Positions 1 through 8,604 of a DNA stretch of 64,000 nt are shown one piece after another (the stretch's first letter is position 1; every line of letters begins with the position of its first letter). The notes under the pieces were generated by a model that was not told the DNA's origin, searched no databases, and saw only the letters and a program-made list of their open reading frames with translations. Where the stretch lies: NCBI GenBank assembly GCA_026004795.1, contig BPJV01000001.1, forward strand, positions 186,001 to 250,000, written 5' to 3'. This DNA is from Pirellulaceae bacterium. Its GTDB lineage: Bacteria; Planctomycetota; Planctomycetia; Pirellulales; Pirellulaceae. The position numbers and the translations under genes are program-made.

Positions 1-108
1 CCCTCGCCCCGCGAAGTAAGGAGTCTTGTTGATTTGGAGTCGGCTGAAGTTCGACAATTGCTGCGTCAACTATGGCGGTGTAGTTCGTTGGCGCACCGAA
101 CACGATGA
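1..108 (+). CDS. C-terminal end of an unidentified protein (partial)
   Basis: The first frame is open from the window edge to a TGA at 106-108, giving about 35 residues (SPREVRSLVDLESAEVRQLL...). The other two forward frames stop early. Position just before a BatA-like gene suggests the MoxR/DUF58/BatA type of operon, but the tail does not look like a DUF58 C-terminus that I recognise, so no function is assigned. It could also be non-coding sequence. Confidence 0.35.
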   Translation, partial: PSPREVRSLVDLESAEVRQLLRQLWRCSSLAHRTR

Positions 109-129
109 TGTCTCTTACAACGAAGCACG

Positions 130-2511
130 ATGACGTTTGCTCACTTGTCCCTGTTGGCGGGCCTGGCCGTGGTAACGCTACCGATCATGCTGCACCTGTT
201 CGGCCAGCGGCAGCCCCAGGCAGTGGATTTTCCAGCCTTGCGATTCGTTCGTCAAACCGCAGTTGAGCAGAGCACCAGTTGGCAGTTGCGCCATGTTCTG
301 TTGCTGTTGTTCCGCATTTTGCTGTTGGGACTACTGGCCCTCGCCTTGGCACAGCCGCGTGTACACAATGCGTTGTTCGGGAGTGTTTTGGGGAGTGTTG
401 GTACTGCCGTCCTGGGGGGCATGCTGCTGCTAGCGGCGGCAGTGGCCTACGCGACGCACCGCCCCCGCTCGGTGTGGTTCACCTGCCTGTGCAGTGGACT
501 AGTATTGTGGGGCATCGCCGGTGCGTGGGGAGTGCAGTCCTATCGGAATGGTCCCAAAATTCCGGCGACCAATACCACGGCGCCGGTGGCGGTGGCCATT
601 GTGCTCGACAACAGTCCCTCGCTGGGATACGTCTTCGAGAACCAAGCGCGATGGGATCGCGCCAAAGAGATGGCGACGTGGATTCTCGGCCAACTACCCA
701 GTGATAGTCATGTAGGCATTTTGAGTGGAAGTCCGGTCAGGTCGTTGGGCCTGACACCTGCTGCTGCGGAATCTCTGGTGGAACGAGCATCCTTGAGAGG
801 GCGGACCGTCGATCTGGCAAGTCGCTTGCGTTTGGCGGTGGAACTGGTGTCGCAAGACGAGCTGGAGCGGAAGGAAGTTTACGTGATCACCGATTTGGAT
901 CGGCAAGCATGGGAAGGAACCGCGGCTGAGCTGGCAGATTATCTGCGCACCAAGTCTGACGAAGTGCTTGTGCAAATAGTTGATGTGGGCGGACCTGCCG
1001 AAGCCAACTGGCGACTGGGCGACGTGTCCCTTTCGGCGCAGGGAGTGCCCGTGGGAGGCAACGTCTCCATGCAGGTGGCGATCTCCCGCCCTCCGCGCCC
1101 GGCAGCGGGAAACACGGTCACTGTCGAATTGCTTCAGGAAGCCTTCGATCCGCGGTTACCCATCGTTCGCAATGGAGAACTCGAGACTGCGCCGCGGAAC
1201 GTTGTGGATCGCCAGGTCATCGATATGACCGACAGGGACGTCGCGGAGGTGGAATTAACGGCTCATGATCTTCCCTCCGGCACGCATCACTTCATCATTC
1301 GCCATGACCAACCGGACCCCCTGGCGATCGACAATGAGCGTTTTGCCACCATCGAGGCGTATGAGCAACGCCCGGTGCTGATCGTTGCCGACGATGATGC
1401 AATTGGCCGCATGATGCAACTGATTGTCGACCCACGAGTCGATCGTGGAATAGACGACGGAGAGGGGACGACGGCCCATGTGCACTATTGGCAGCTCGCC
1501 TCCTCCCAGCTCGAGAACTACGGGGTCGTGTGCCTGTACGATCCGCCCGACTTGGAAGCAGCGGTCGCGTCCAAAATCCGCGCTCACATTGCCCAGGGGC
1601 GAGGATTGCTGGTCATTCTGGGAGAACAAGCCAGGCAGTCCGTGGGCACAGACGGGGGAGGGCTGCACGACCTATTGCCCGGCCGATTGGCGGAGATTGT
1701 CAACATGGTGCCCGCCGCCTTTCTTGATGCTGTCACCACCCGCCACCCCTTGTACCACGTTTTCGGCGATACGGTGGCGGATATCCCCTGGGGACAGTTT
1801 CCCGTTTTGCGTTGTTGGCGTTTTGATCCCATGGCAGGCGATGCCCAAGTGCTGATGCAGATAAGCGGTCAAAACATGCCTTTGATCGTGGAGCATGCCA
1901 TTGATCATGGGCGAGTAATCACCATTGGCTCCCTATTTCCGCAGGCTGATACCGGAAAAGAGAGGTTATGGAACGGGTTGTGGGCCACCGACGACCCGTG
2001 GGTAGGCTTCGGCCTCCTTTTGGGAGCGATGCGCACGTTGGCCATTGGTGAGGAACAGGTTTTGAATTGGCCTACGGGAGCGATCGTCACGTTGCGCAAT
2101 GACACGCGACGTTTCCCTTCCCGCTGGCAACTGTATTTGCCTGACGGACAAACGCGACGAGTGGATACCACCGAGGGGAGCATGAACTTGGGATCATTTG
2201 ACAACCCAGGCATCTACCGCATGCGCGGCCTACGAGGAGAACCCGTTGCCCGGGGCTTCAGTGTCAACACGCCGTCCCGCGACACGATGTTGCAGCGTCT
2301 GGAAACCGACGAACTCGCGGAACTGCTGGGAGAAGGAACATTTCGTCTGGCGCGTACGCATCGCGAACTGGAGAGCAGCATCGGAACGGCTCGCTATGGC
2401 GTCGAGCTTTACCCGTTGGTGATGTTGTTCGTCATGGCGTTGTTTGTAATCGAGCAAGCCATGTCGAACCGGTTCTACCAGATTCGATTCCGGCGCTATG
2501 CAGGAGAGTAG
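130..2511 (+). CDS. BatA-type membrane protein with VWA domain
   Basis: A 793-residue membrane protein. Residues 1-75 match the BatA/aerotolerance N-terminal double-transmembrane module (FAHLSLLAGLAVVTLPIMLH, then a charged stretch and a Leu-rich helix ending ALALAQPR). Two more hydrophobic helices follow at about 85-135. A von Willebrand A-like domain begins near residue 155 (VAVAIVLDNSPSLGY), with the MIDAS-like D-x-S-x-S slightly altered to D-N-S-P-S. A long extracytoplasmic region follows, and a final TM helix lies near 765-782. Family knowledge: such proteins sit in MoxR/BatA operons and are thought to act in envelope stress or complex assembly; the substrate here is unknown. The next gene starts 3 nt after the stop, so the two are almost certainly co-transcribed. 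Confidence 0.85.
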   Translation: MTFAHLSLLAGLAVVTLPIMLHLFGQRQPQAVDFPALRFVRQTAVEQSTSWQLRHVLLLLFRILLLGLLALALAQPRVHNALFGSVLGSVGTAVLGGMLLLAAAVAYATHRPRSVWFTCLCSGLVLWGIAGAWGVQSYRNGPKIPATNTTAPVAVAIVLDNSPSLGYVFENQARWDRAKEMATWILGQLPSDSHVGILSGSPVRSLGLTPAAAESLVERASLRGRTVDLASRLRLAVELVSQDELERKEVYVITDLDRQAWEGTAAELADYLRTKSDEVLVQIVDVGGPAEANWRLGDVSLSAQGVPVGGNVSMQVAISRPPRPAAGNTVTVELLQEAFDPRLPIVRNGELETAPRNVVDRQVIDMTDRDVAEVELTAHDLPSGTHHFIIRHDQPDPLAIDNERFATIEAYEQRPVLIVADDDAIGRMMQLIVDPRVDRGIDDGEGTTAHVHYWQLASSQLENYGVVCLYDPPDLEAAVASKIRAHIAQGRGLLVILGEQARQSVGTDGGGLHDLLPGRLAEIVNMVPAAFLDAVTTRHPLYHVFGDTVADIPWGQFPVLRCWRFDPMAGDAQVLMQISGQNMPLIVEHAIDHGRVITIGSLFPQADTGKERLWNGLWATDDPWVGFGLLLGAMRTLAIGEEQVLNWPTGAIVTLRNDTRRFPSRWQLYLPDGQTRRVDTTEGSMNLGSFDNPGIYRMRGLRGEPVARGFSVNTPSRDTMLQRLETDELAELLGEGTFRLARTHRELESSIGTARYGVELYPLVMLFVMALFVIEQAMSNRFYQIRFRRYAGE

Positions 2512-2514
2512 TGC

Positions 2515-4800
2515 GTGGGGATCTGGGATAGCGTTATTTTTGAACCGGTGTTCGGTTGGCCAGCCACCGTCGTACTGGCCCTGCTGCTGTTGCTGAGCTT
2601 GTGGTTGACCGCTACCGCGCCAGGGATAAGTCGTCGCGGACGTTCGGTACTGCTTCTCCTGCGCATCCTGGCGGTATGGTTGCTATGGCTCGCCTGGCTA
2701 CGCCCCGGATTCATGTGGACCAGTGAGCGAGAGACCGCAGGTGCCGTCGCCGTGCTGGTGGATACTTCCCAAAGCATGGCACTGCCTAGTGGCCAGAGTG
2801 ATCAAACGCGATGGGATGAGGTGCGAAGGGTCTGGGAATCCATTCGGACAGCGACCGATTTGCAAATCGGTGCGTCGCAGATTGTTCCATACACGTTCGA
2901 CAGTCAGGCGCGACGTGTTCCCCACGATGACCTGCCCGAGTTGTCAGAAACGCTGGCCGGGCCACCTCGAGGACGGGCCACCGATCTGGGAGGCGCGCTG
3001 TCCGCTGTGCTGCAAGGGCAGACGGATCCTCCCCTGCGGGCGATCCTGCTCGTTACCGACGGCGTGGAAACCGTCACTTCCCCCACGGCCGATGCGACCG
3101 TCGTAGCGCGACAAATGGCCCAGCTCGATCAGCCGTTGATTCTGGTGGGATTGGGGCCGCAGGCGGATGCCAGCCAATTACGTGACGTGGCCATAGAAAG
3201 CTTACCCGAGCATTACACGGCATTTGTCAAGAAAGAACTACCCCTGCGATTCATCCTTGCCGCCCAAGGCGTGCAGAACCAACCCGTCGACATCCAGTTG
3301 CGACTGCGCCGCGGGAATCAAGAACCCCGAGTCGTTGCCTCCCGTGAAGTGCTCGTGGCCGGCGCCAAGGAGAAACAGCCGCTGGAGTTCTCGGTGCTCA
3401 TGCCGGAACCAGGCGAGTATCTCCTCGATGTCGTGGCCAGTGTCGAGGCCGTCGAGCAAATCAAGAGCAACAATAGGGCCACCTGTTTCATCACCGTACG
3501 CGAAGGCGGCGCCAGAATTCTGTACCTCGAAGGAGAGCCGCGGCCGGAACAGTTGTTCCTCAAGCGTTCGTTGAACGAATCGTTGGATTTCGATGTCGAT
3601 TATGTATTGTTTCCGCAACGCGATCGTCGGGCAGGGAAGTGGCCGATCCGCATGGCCGCGCAGGTCCCCATTGAACAATACGATGCGTTCGTGATTGGAG
3701 ATCTGGACAGTTCGGCAATCGACTCGACCAGTTGGCAGCAGATCGCTGACCGAGTCCGAAGAGGTGCCGGACTGATGGCGACCGGCGGCTACCACAGCTT
3801 TGATGCTGGTGGATACGGTCTGTCGCCGCTGGCTCCGTTGTTTCCGATCGAGCTGTCCCGCCGCCGACAGCCTTTTGATCAACCGATCGATCCCAGTTTT
3901 CACCTTCCAGGCCCCGTACGACTTGTTCCGCGACGGCCGCACCCCATCACTGCCTTCGCCCCGGAACCACGGAATTCTCAGATTTGGCGGAGCTTGAAGC
4001 CCCTGCAGGGAATGAATCGCCTCGGCCGCGTACTGCCCAATCCCGGGGTGCAGGTGCTACTGGAAAGCGAGAAAGAAGAGCCCGCATTGGTCGCCGGCAC
4101 TTTCGGGGAAGGGCGTGTGCTGGCCTTCGCCGCCGACACGACATGGCAATGGTGGTTGGCGGGCAACAAGAAGGAACACCAACAGTTTTGGCGCCAGGCC
4201 ATGCTGTGGCTGATCCAGCGAGATGCCGTGGATGAAGGATTTCGTTTGACCCTTGCCCGGCGGCGCTGGAAGATCGACGATACGCCACGGCTGACCATCG
4301 AATGGTTTGGCGGCGCGGAGAACAAGCCCATGCCTCAGCAAATGCGTTTGTCCCTGCTCCGTGACGGAAAGCTCCAGCACACGTTAGGTGTCACCTCGGT
4401 GGGGGAAGGAAAGCTGGAAAGTCGGATCACCGGCCTCAATACGGTAGGACTGTATCAAGTGGAACTGGAAGCGACAGGCGCGGACGGCACGAAATACCAT
4501 GCGGAAACGGCATTCTTGGTGGAAGACACCTTGCTGGAGCTGGAGCGAGTGGTCCCCGACTGGCCCTACATGGCGAATCTTGCCGCCGCCAACCAAGGAG
4601 CCGGCGGGAGGTTGGTCACCCCGGATCAAGTGGACGAGGTCTTGCAGTGGCTGGAAGCGCGCCAAGCAGAAACCAAGGTGTCAGTCGTCGAGAAGCGTAA
4701 ACTGGGAGATTCGGCCGTCGATGGCTGGTTCCTGTTGACCTTGTTCTGTATGGTGATGACCATCGAATGGGGATTACGGAAACGGTGGCAGTTGCCGTGA
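2515..4800 (+). CDS. Membrane VWA / glutamine-amidotransferase-like protein
   Basis: A 761-residue protein with a GTG start at 2515, preceded by AGGAGAG within the end of the upstream gene. Two N-terminal TM helices (residues about 15-65) are followed by a VWA domain at about 75-230 with an intact MIDAS motif (VAVLVDTSQSMA) and a DGVET segment. The middle holds an Ig-like region, then a glutamine-amidotransferase-like fold near 340-600 (GARILYLEGEPRPEQLFLKR, GAGLMATGGYHSF, GRVLAFAADTTWQW). A last TM helix lies near 740. This arrangement is common in planctomycetes beside BatA-like genes. It is probably a partner of the upstream protein; no enzymatic activity is claimed, since catalytic residues of the amidotransferase fold are not evident. 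Confidence 0.85.
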   Translation: MGIWDSVIFEPVFGWPATVVLALLLLLSLWLTATAPGISRRGRSVLLLLRILAVWLLWLAWLRPGFMWTSERETAGAVAVLVDTSQSMALPSGQSDQTRWDEVRRVWESIRTATDLQIGASQIVPYTFDSQARRVPHDDLPELSETLAGPPRGRATDLGGALSAVLQGQTDPPLRAILLVTDGVETVTSPTADATVVARQMAQLDQPLILVGLGPQADASQLRDVAIESLPEHYTAFVKKELPLRFILAAQGVQNQPVDIQLRLRRGNQEPRVVASREVLVAGAKEKQPLEFSVLMPEPGEYLLDVVASVEAVEQIKSNNRATCFITVREGGARILYLEGEPRPEQLFLKRSLNESLDFDVDYVLFPQRDRRAGKWPIRMAAQVPIEQYDAFVIGDLDSSAIDSTSWQQIADRVRRGAGLMATGGYHSFDAGGYGLSPLAPLFPIELSRRRQPFDQPIDPSFHLPGPVRLVPRRPHPITAFAPEPRNSQIWRSLKPLQGMNRLGRVLPNPGVQVLLESEKEEPALVAGTFGEGRVLAFAADTTWQWWLAGNKKEHQQFWRQAMLWLIQRDAVDEGFRLTLARRRWKIDDTPRLTIEWFGGAENKPMPQQMRLSLLRDGKLQHTLGVTSVGEGKLESRITGLNTVGLYQVELEATGADGTKYHAETAFLVEDTLLELERVVPDWPYMANLAAANQGAGGRLVTPDQVDEVLQWLEARQAETKVSVVEKRKLGDSAVDGWFLLTLFCMVMTIEWGLRKRWQLP

Positions 4801-4839
4801 TTGAGGGATTGTTGCCAAGCACATGAGAGGAGGTCGTCG

Positions 4840-5718
4840 GTGGCATATCGATTCGGAGCCCACATGTCGATTGCGGGGGGCTTGCACAAAGCGGTGGAGC
4901 GAGCGGCGGAAGTCGGCTGCGACGTCGTGCAGATCTTCACCAAGAACAACAATCAATGGAACTGCAAGCCATTGACTGAGAAGGAGGTGACTGCGTGGCG
5001 CGACGCTCTGACGCACTATCAAATCGGCGCCCCCATCGCCCACGCGTCCTACCTGATCAACCTGGCTGCGCCCGATGACGCGTTGTGGCAGAAGTCTTTG
5101 GATGCCTTGGTCGTCGAATGGGATCGGTGCGAGCAATTATCGCTCGAAGGACTGGTGGTGCATCCGGGCGCCCACACCAGTTCAACACCGCAAGAAGGGC
5201 TGGAGCGAATTGCCCGCGCCGTGCGGGAGGCAGTGGAAAAGGTCCAACCACGCAAGTCGCAGCTTCTATTAGAAAACACTGCCGGTCAAGGAACCTCCCT
5301 CGGTTGGCAAATTGCGGAACTTGGATGGTTGCTGAAATCGATCCGTAGCCGCCATGTTGGCGTCTGCTGGGACACCTGCCATGCCTTGGCTGCTGGCTAC
5401 GATTTCCGCACCGCCAAAGGAATGAAGGAAATGGTGGAGGAACTGGAAAAGCATCGCCTGCTGGAGAAAATCGCCGCGATCCATCTGAATGACAGCAAGA
5501 AAGATTGCGGTTCGCGGGTCGATCGCCACGAACATATCGGTTTAGGATGCATTGGCGAGGAAGGTTTCCGACGCTTCCTCAAGCATTCGGCTTTCAAGAA
5601 ATTGCCCATGTACCTGGAAACCCCCAAAGGGACGGACGAGGAAACCGGAGAAGACTGGGACCATCGCAATTTACAGTTCTTGCGGAAGCTTGTTGGCCAG
5701 CGATCTACCGTTGCTTGA
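4840..5718 (+). CDS. nfo: Deoxyribonuclease IV (AP endonuclease)
   Basis: Endonuclease IV of base-excision repair, a TIM-barrel enzyme with three zinc ions that cleaves 5' of abasic sites. Family motifs are clear: GAHMSIAGGLHKAVERA at the N-terminus, IFTKNNNQW, VVHPGAHT, LLLENTAGQGTSLG, GVCWDTCHALAAGYD, HLNDSKKDCGSRVDRHEHIG and YLETPKG near the C-terminus. These carry the expected His, Glu and Asp ligands. The frame is open further upstream, but I place the start at GTG 4840 because GAGAGGAGG lies just before it and the protein then begins MAYRFGAHMS, as in homologues; this gives 292 residues. It follows the VWA gene by about 40 nt and may be read through from it. Confidence 0.95.
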   Translation: MAYRFGAHMSIAGGLHKAVERAAEVGCDVVQIFTKNNNQWNCKPLTEKEVTAWRDALTHYQIGAPIAHASYLINLAAPDDALWQKSLDALVVEWDRCEQLSLEGLVVHPGAHTSSTPQEGLERIARAVREAVEKVQPRKSQLLLENTAGQGTSLGWQIAELGWLLKSIRSRHVGVCWDTCHALAAGYDFRTAKGMKEMVEELEKHRLLEKIAAIHLNDSKKDCGSRVDRHEHIGLGCIGEEGFRRFLKHSAFKKLPMYLETPKGTDEETGEDWDHRNLQFLRKLVGQRSTVA

Positions 5719-5766
5719 CACGTGAATCTGGATACAATCTGCGTTTTTGACACTGAGTCAAAGGTT

Positions 5767-5841
5767 CGGGCCGTAGCGCAGCCTGGCTAGCGCGCTACCT
5801 TGGGGTGGTAGAGGTCGTGGGTTCAAATCCCGCCGGCCCGA
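5767..5841 (+). tRNA. tRNA-Pro (anticodon GGG)
   Basis: A 75-nt cloverleaf: acceptor CGGGCCG/CGGCCCG with discriminator A, D-arm GCGC/GCGC, anticodon stem CTACC/GGTAG around loop TTGGGGT (anticodon GGG), five-base variable loop, and T-arm GTGGG/CCCGC enclosing TTCAAAT. CCA is not encoded. It lies about 50 nt after nfo and is followed by a strong terminator. Confidence 0.96.
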
Positions 5842-5858
5842 CTTTCTGGCTGTTCGGG

Positions 5859-5892
5859 AAAGCCCTCAGGTGGAAACGCCTCGAGGGCTTTT
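5859..5892 (+). terminator. Rho-independent terminator after tRNA-Pro
   Basis: AAAGCCCTC (5859-5867) pairs with GAGGGCTTT (5883-5891), extended inward by AGG/CCT, and the 3' arm runs into a short T tract. It sits 17 nt after the tRNA, as expected for ending a tRNA transcript. Confidence 0.8.
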
Positions 5893-6452
5893 CTCGTGCG
5901 CAAGCGTTGGTGAGCTGGCCGATGCACTACGCCGTCGCGCTGCCCTCTGTGGTAACTGAAGGCAGATGGCAGTTAGCTGCACCGAGCACGAGTTGCTCCT
6001 CGACGTACAGGCGTCTAAGTGGCGTGGTGCGGTGTCGCCAAACGGTCTGCCTGCGTGCCTGTAGCCCCTCGGTCCCGGTACATGAATGGGAGTTTTCGCG
6101 ACCTCGACAACGCGGAATCCAACGATCCGCAGGGACGTAGGCGGCGATGAAATCGGTGGCTTCCGCTGCATGAGGACGCCGGCGGGGCGTCCGACCTGCC
6201 GCCAGCGAGCTGCCTCAAGAGCCGGGGCTCGGTTTTCTGACGGTGGCCGACACGGTCGTGTCGAGGTGCGAAGCTGCCTCCAGGCGGGGCAAGAGCTGAT
6301 GACCGTTCGCGGGCGGCGCTACCTCGGAGAATCCGAAAACGAGGGGGTGGCATTTGACGCTTGACAGTTTGGGATTCGGGGAGGATCTTGAATCGTTCGC
6401 AATTGACATGCCCAACAGCGGGGTTTGGTAGTTTGGGAGATGAACGAAGACC
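5893..6452 (+). other. Intergenic region upstream of leuCD
   Basis: About 560 nt between the tRNA terminator and leuC. Short open frames exist on both strands (for example 6086-6364) but none has a recognisable motif, a good ribosome site or conserved-looking composition. No T-box or leucine leader peptide was seen. Two TTGACA hexamers near the 3' end are listed separately. Confidence 0.5.
6361..6408 (+). promoter_or_regulatory. Possible sigma-70 -35 elements before leuC
   Basis: Perfect TTGACA hexamers occur at 6361-6366 and 6403-6408, 92 and 50 nt before the leuC ATG. Neither is followed at 16-18 nt by a good TATAAT; the first has GATCTT at a 17-nt spacing. The call rests on the hexamers and location only. 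Confidence 0.25.
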
Positions 6453-7874
6453 ATGAGTAATGACAGCGGTGCGCCACGCACCATGTTTGAAAAGATCTGG
6501 GACGAGCACGTAGTCTATGCTGAGCCGGGGAAGCAAGCGATTCTGTATGTCGACCTGCACCTGGTCCACGAGGTAACCAGCCCGCAAGCTTTCGAGGGAT
6601 TGCGGTTGGCTGGTCGCCGCGTACGACGTCCGGAATTGACTGTGGCCACCCCCGACCATAACGTCCCCACTACCGGGAGAGGATTGCCCATCGCCGATCC
6701 CATCTCTCGGCAACAAGTAGACACCCTGCGCAAGAACTGCCAAGAATTCGGGATCACTCTTTACGACCTGGACGATCTGCGCCAGGGAATCGTACACATC
6801 ATTGGTCCGGAATTGGGGTACACCCAACCCGGCATGACCATCGTATGTGGTGATTCGCACACCGCGACTCATGGTGCCTTCGGTGCGCTGGCTTTCGGAA
6901 TTGGGACCAGCGAGGTGGAACATGTCTTGGCCACGCAAACGTTGTTGCAATACAAACCAAAGACGTACGAGCTGTATGTCAGCGGAGAGTTGGCCGAGGG
7001 GGTCACGGCGAAGGATTTGATTTTGTATCTGATCGGCCAGATCTCGACCCATGGCGGGACCGGGTACGTGCTGGAGTATACGGGGCCGGTCATCCAGAAG
7101 TTGTCCATGGAAGAGCGGATGACGGTATGCAACATGTCGATCGAGGCCGGGGCTCGGGCCGGCATGATTGCCCCGGATGAAAAGACCTTCGAGTATCTGC
7201 GAGGCCGTCCTTTTGCGCCCCAAGACTTCGAAGCTGCCGTGGCACGGTGGAGGAAACTGCCCAGTGATCCTGGAGCCCACTATGACAAGACCAGCAAGTT
7301 CGACGGAGCGAACATCGCCCCTCAGGTGACTTGGGGTACCAACCCAGGCCAGGTGACATCGATTGATTCGGTGGTTCCCAATCCGGCTGATTTCGGTGAC
7401 GAGACGGAGCAGAAATCGACGGCGGCAGCCTTGGAATACATGGGGTTGAAGCCGGGGATGCGCATGACGGACATTGAGATCGATCGCGTGTTCATCGGAT
7501 CCTGCACCAACGCCCGCATGGAAGATTTGCGCATGGCAGCGAGGGTGGTCAAAGGCCACAAAGTGCATCCTCGCGTCCATGCCATGGTAGTGCCGGGTAG
7601 TGGACAGGTGAAAAAAGCCGCCGAGGCAGAGGGCTTGGACCGTATCTTTGTCGAAGCCGGATTTGAATGGCGGGATGCTGGGTGCTCGATGTGCCTAGCC
7701 ATGAATCCCGACCGATTGGAACCAGGAGAGCGGTGCGCCTCGACCAGCAATCGCAATTTCGAGGGGCGGCAAGGAAAAGGGGGCCGCACCCACCTGGTAT
7801 CTCCGGCGATGGCTGCCGCGGCCGCCGTGGAGGGGCACTTCACGGACATCCGCGAGTGGAAGTTCAAAGATTAA
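6453..7874 (+). CDS. leuC: 3-isopropylmalate dehydratase large subunit
   Basis: Aconitase-superfamily enzyme of leucine biosynthesis, converting 2-isopropylmalate to 3-isopropylmalate as a LeuC-LeuD heterodimer. The 473 residues show [11 protein letters not shown], the [11 protein letters not shown] segment, [20 protein letters not shown], and the [4Fe-4S] cysteines in [14 protein letters not shown] and [13 protein letters not shown], followed by [16 protein letters not shown]. Length is typical. The ATG at 6453 gives a ten-residue leader; the ATG at 6483 would begin MFEKIW, as many homologues do, and is an alternative. leuD follows 45 nt downstream, so the pair forms one unit. Confidence 0.97.
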   Translation: MSNDSGAPRTMFEKIWDEHVVYAEPGKQAILYVDLHLVHEVTSPQAFEGLRLAGRRVRRPELTVATPDHNVPTTGRGLPIADPISRQQVDTLRKNCQEFGITLYDLDDLRQGIVHIIGPELGYTQPGMTIVCGDSHTATHGAFGALAFGIGTSEVEHVLATQTLLQYKPKTYELYVSGELAEGVTAKDLILYLIGQISTHGGTGYVLEYTGPVIQKLSMEERMTVCNMSIEAGARAGMIAPDEKTFEYLRGRPFAPQDFEAAVARWRKLPSDPGAHYDKTSKFDGANIAPQVTWGTNPGQVTSIDSVVPNPADFGDETEQKSTAAALEYMGLKPGMRMTDIEIDRVFIGSCTNARMEDLRMAARVVKGHKVHPRVHAMVVPGSGQVKKAAEAEGLDRIFVEAGFEWRDAGCSMCLAMNPDRLEPGERCASTSNRNFEGRQGKGGRTHLVSPAMAAAAAVEGHFTDIREWKFKD

Positions 7875-7919
7875 GTACCTGGAAAGCAATTAGGAAACAC
7901 TTAAAGGCGTTTAGCGAGT

Positions 7920-8525
7920 ATGCGTGAGTTTAAGCAGCATTCGGGAATAGTCGCCACGTTGGACCGCGCGAACGTGGATACCGACCAGATCATCCCCAAG
8001 CAGTTCCTGAAGAGAATCGAACGTACCGGCTTCGGCCAATACCTGTTTTTCGACTGGCGTTTCCGTGAGGATGGCAGTGAAAACCCTGAGTTCGAGCTGA
8101 ATCGCCCCGAGTTTCGGGGGGCGAGCATTCTGGTGGCGCGGCGGAATTTTGGCAGCGGGTCGAGTCGCGAACACGCCGTATGGGCCTTGGACGATTATGG
8201 CTTCCGGGTGGTTATTGCCCCGTCCTTCGCCGACATTTTTTTCAACAACTGCTTCAAGAACGGTGTCCTGCCGATCAAATTGAGCGAGGCAGAAGTCGAT
8301 CGCCTTTTTCAAAAAGCCAATCAAGCGGCCCCCTATCGGTTGACGGTCGATCTGGAGACGCTCACCATCAGCGACGAGGAAGGTTGGGAGTTGCCCTTCG
8401 AGGTCGATAGCTTCCGGCGGCATTGTCTACTGAACGGCTTGGACGATATTGCCTTGACTCTGGAGCACGCCGATAAGATTGCGGCTTATGAGGCAGCACG
8501 AGGAATGCCACCCGTTCAAGGGTAA
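7920..8525 (+). CDS. leuD: 3-isopropylmalate dehydratase small subunit
   Basis: Small (swivel-domain) subunit that completes the isopropylmalate isomerase active site with LeuC. The 201 residues contain the expected [20 protein letters not shown] near the N-terminus, the [15 protein letters not shown] substrate-binding loop, [17 protein letters not shown], and a C-terminal helix ending near IAAYEAARG. Length and start fit the bacterial LeuD family. It is directly downstream of leuC in the same direction. The next gene is convergent, from the other strand. Confidence 0.97.
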   Translation: MREFKQHSGIVATLDRANVDTDQIIPKQFLKRIERTGFGQYLFFDWRFREDGSENPEFELNRPEFRGASILVARRNFGSGSSREHAVWALDDYGFRVVIAPSFADIFFNNCFKNGVLPIKLSEAEVDRLFQKANQAAPYRLTVDLETLTISDEEGWELPFEVDSFRRHCLLNGLDDIALTLEHADKIAAYEAARGMPPVQG

Positions 8526-8604
8526 GTGGTGCGGCACCGGGCGAGACCATGAAGGGGTCGCCAAGGGGGCGCGGCACCATTGATTGCCGTACCTTCCTCC
8601 GCGG

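Noticed and set aside
6086-6364. Plus-strand 92-residue frame upstream of leuC.
   Set aside because: No motif, Arg/Gly-rich composition, and no ribosome site.
8539-8561. GGCGAGACC/GGGTCGCC hairpin between leuD and the convergent metal operon.
   Set aside because: The stem has a bulge and there is no U tract, so it does not qualify as a terminator.
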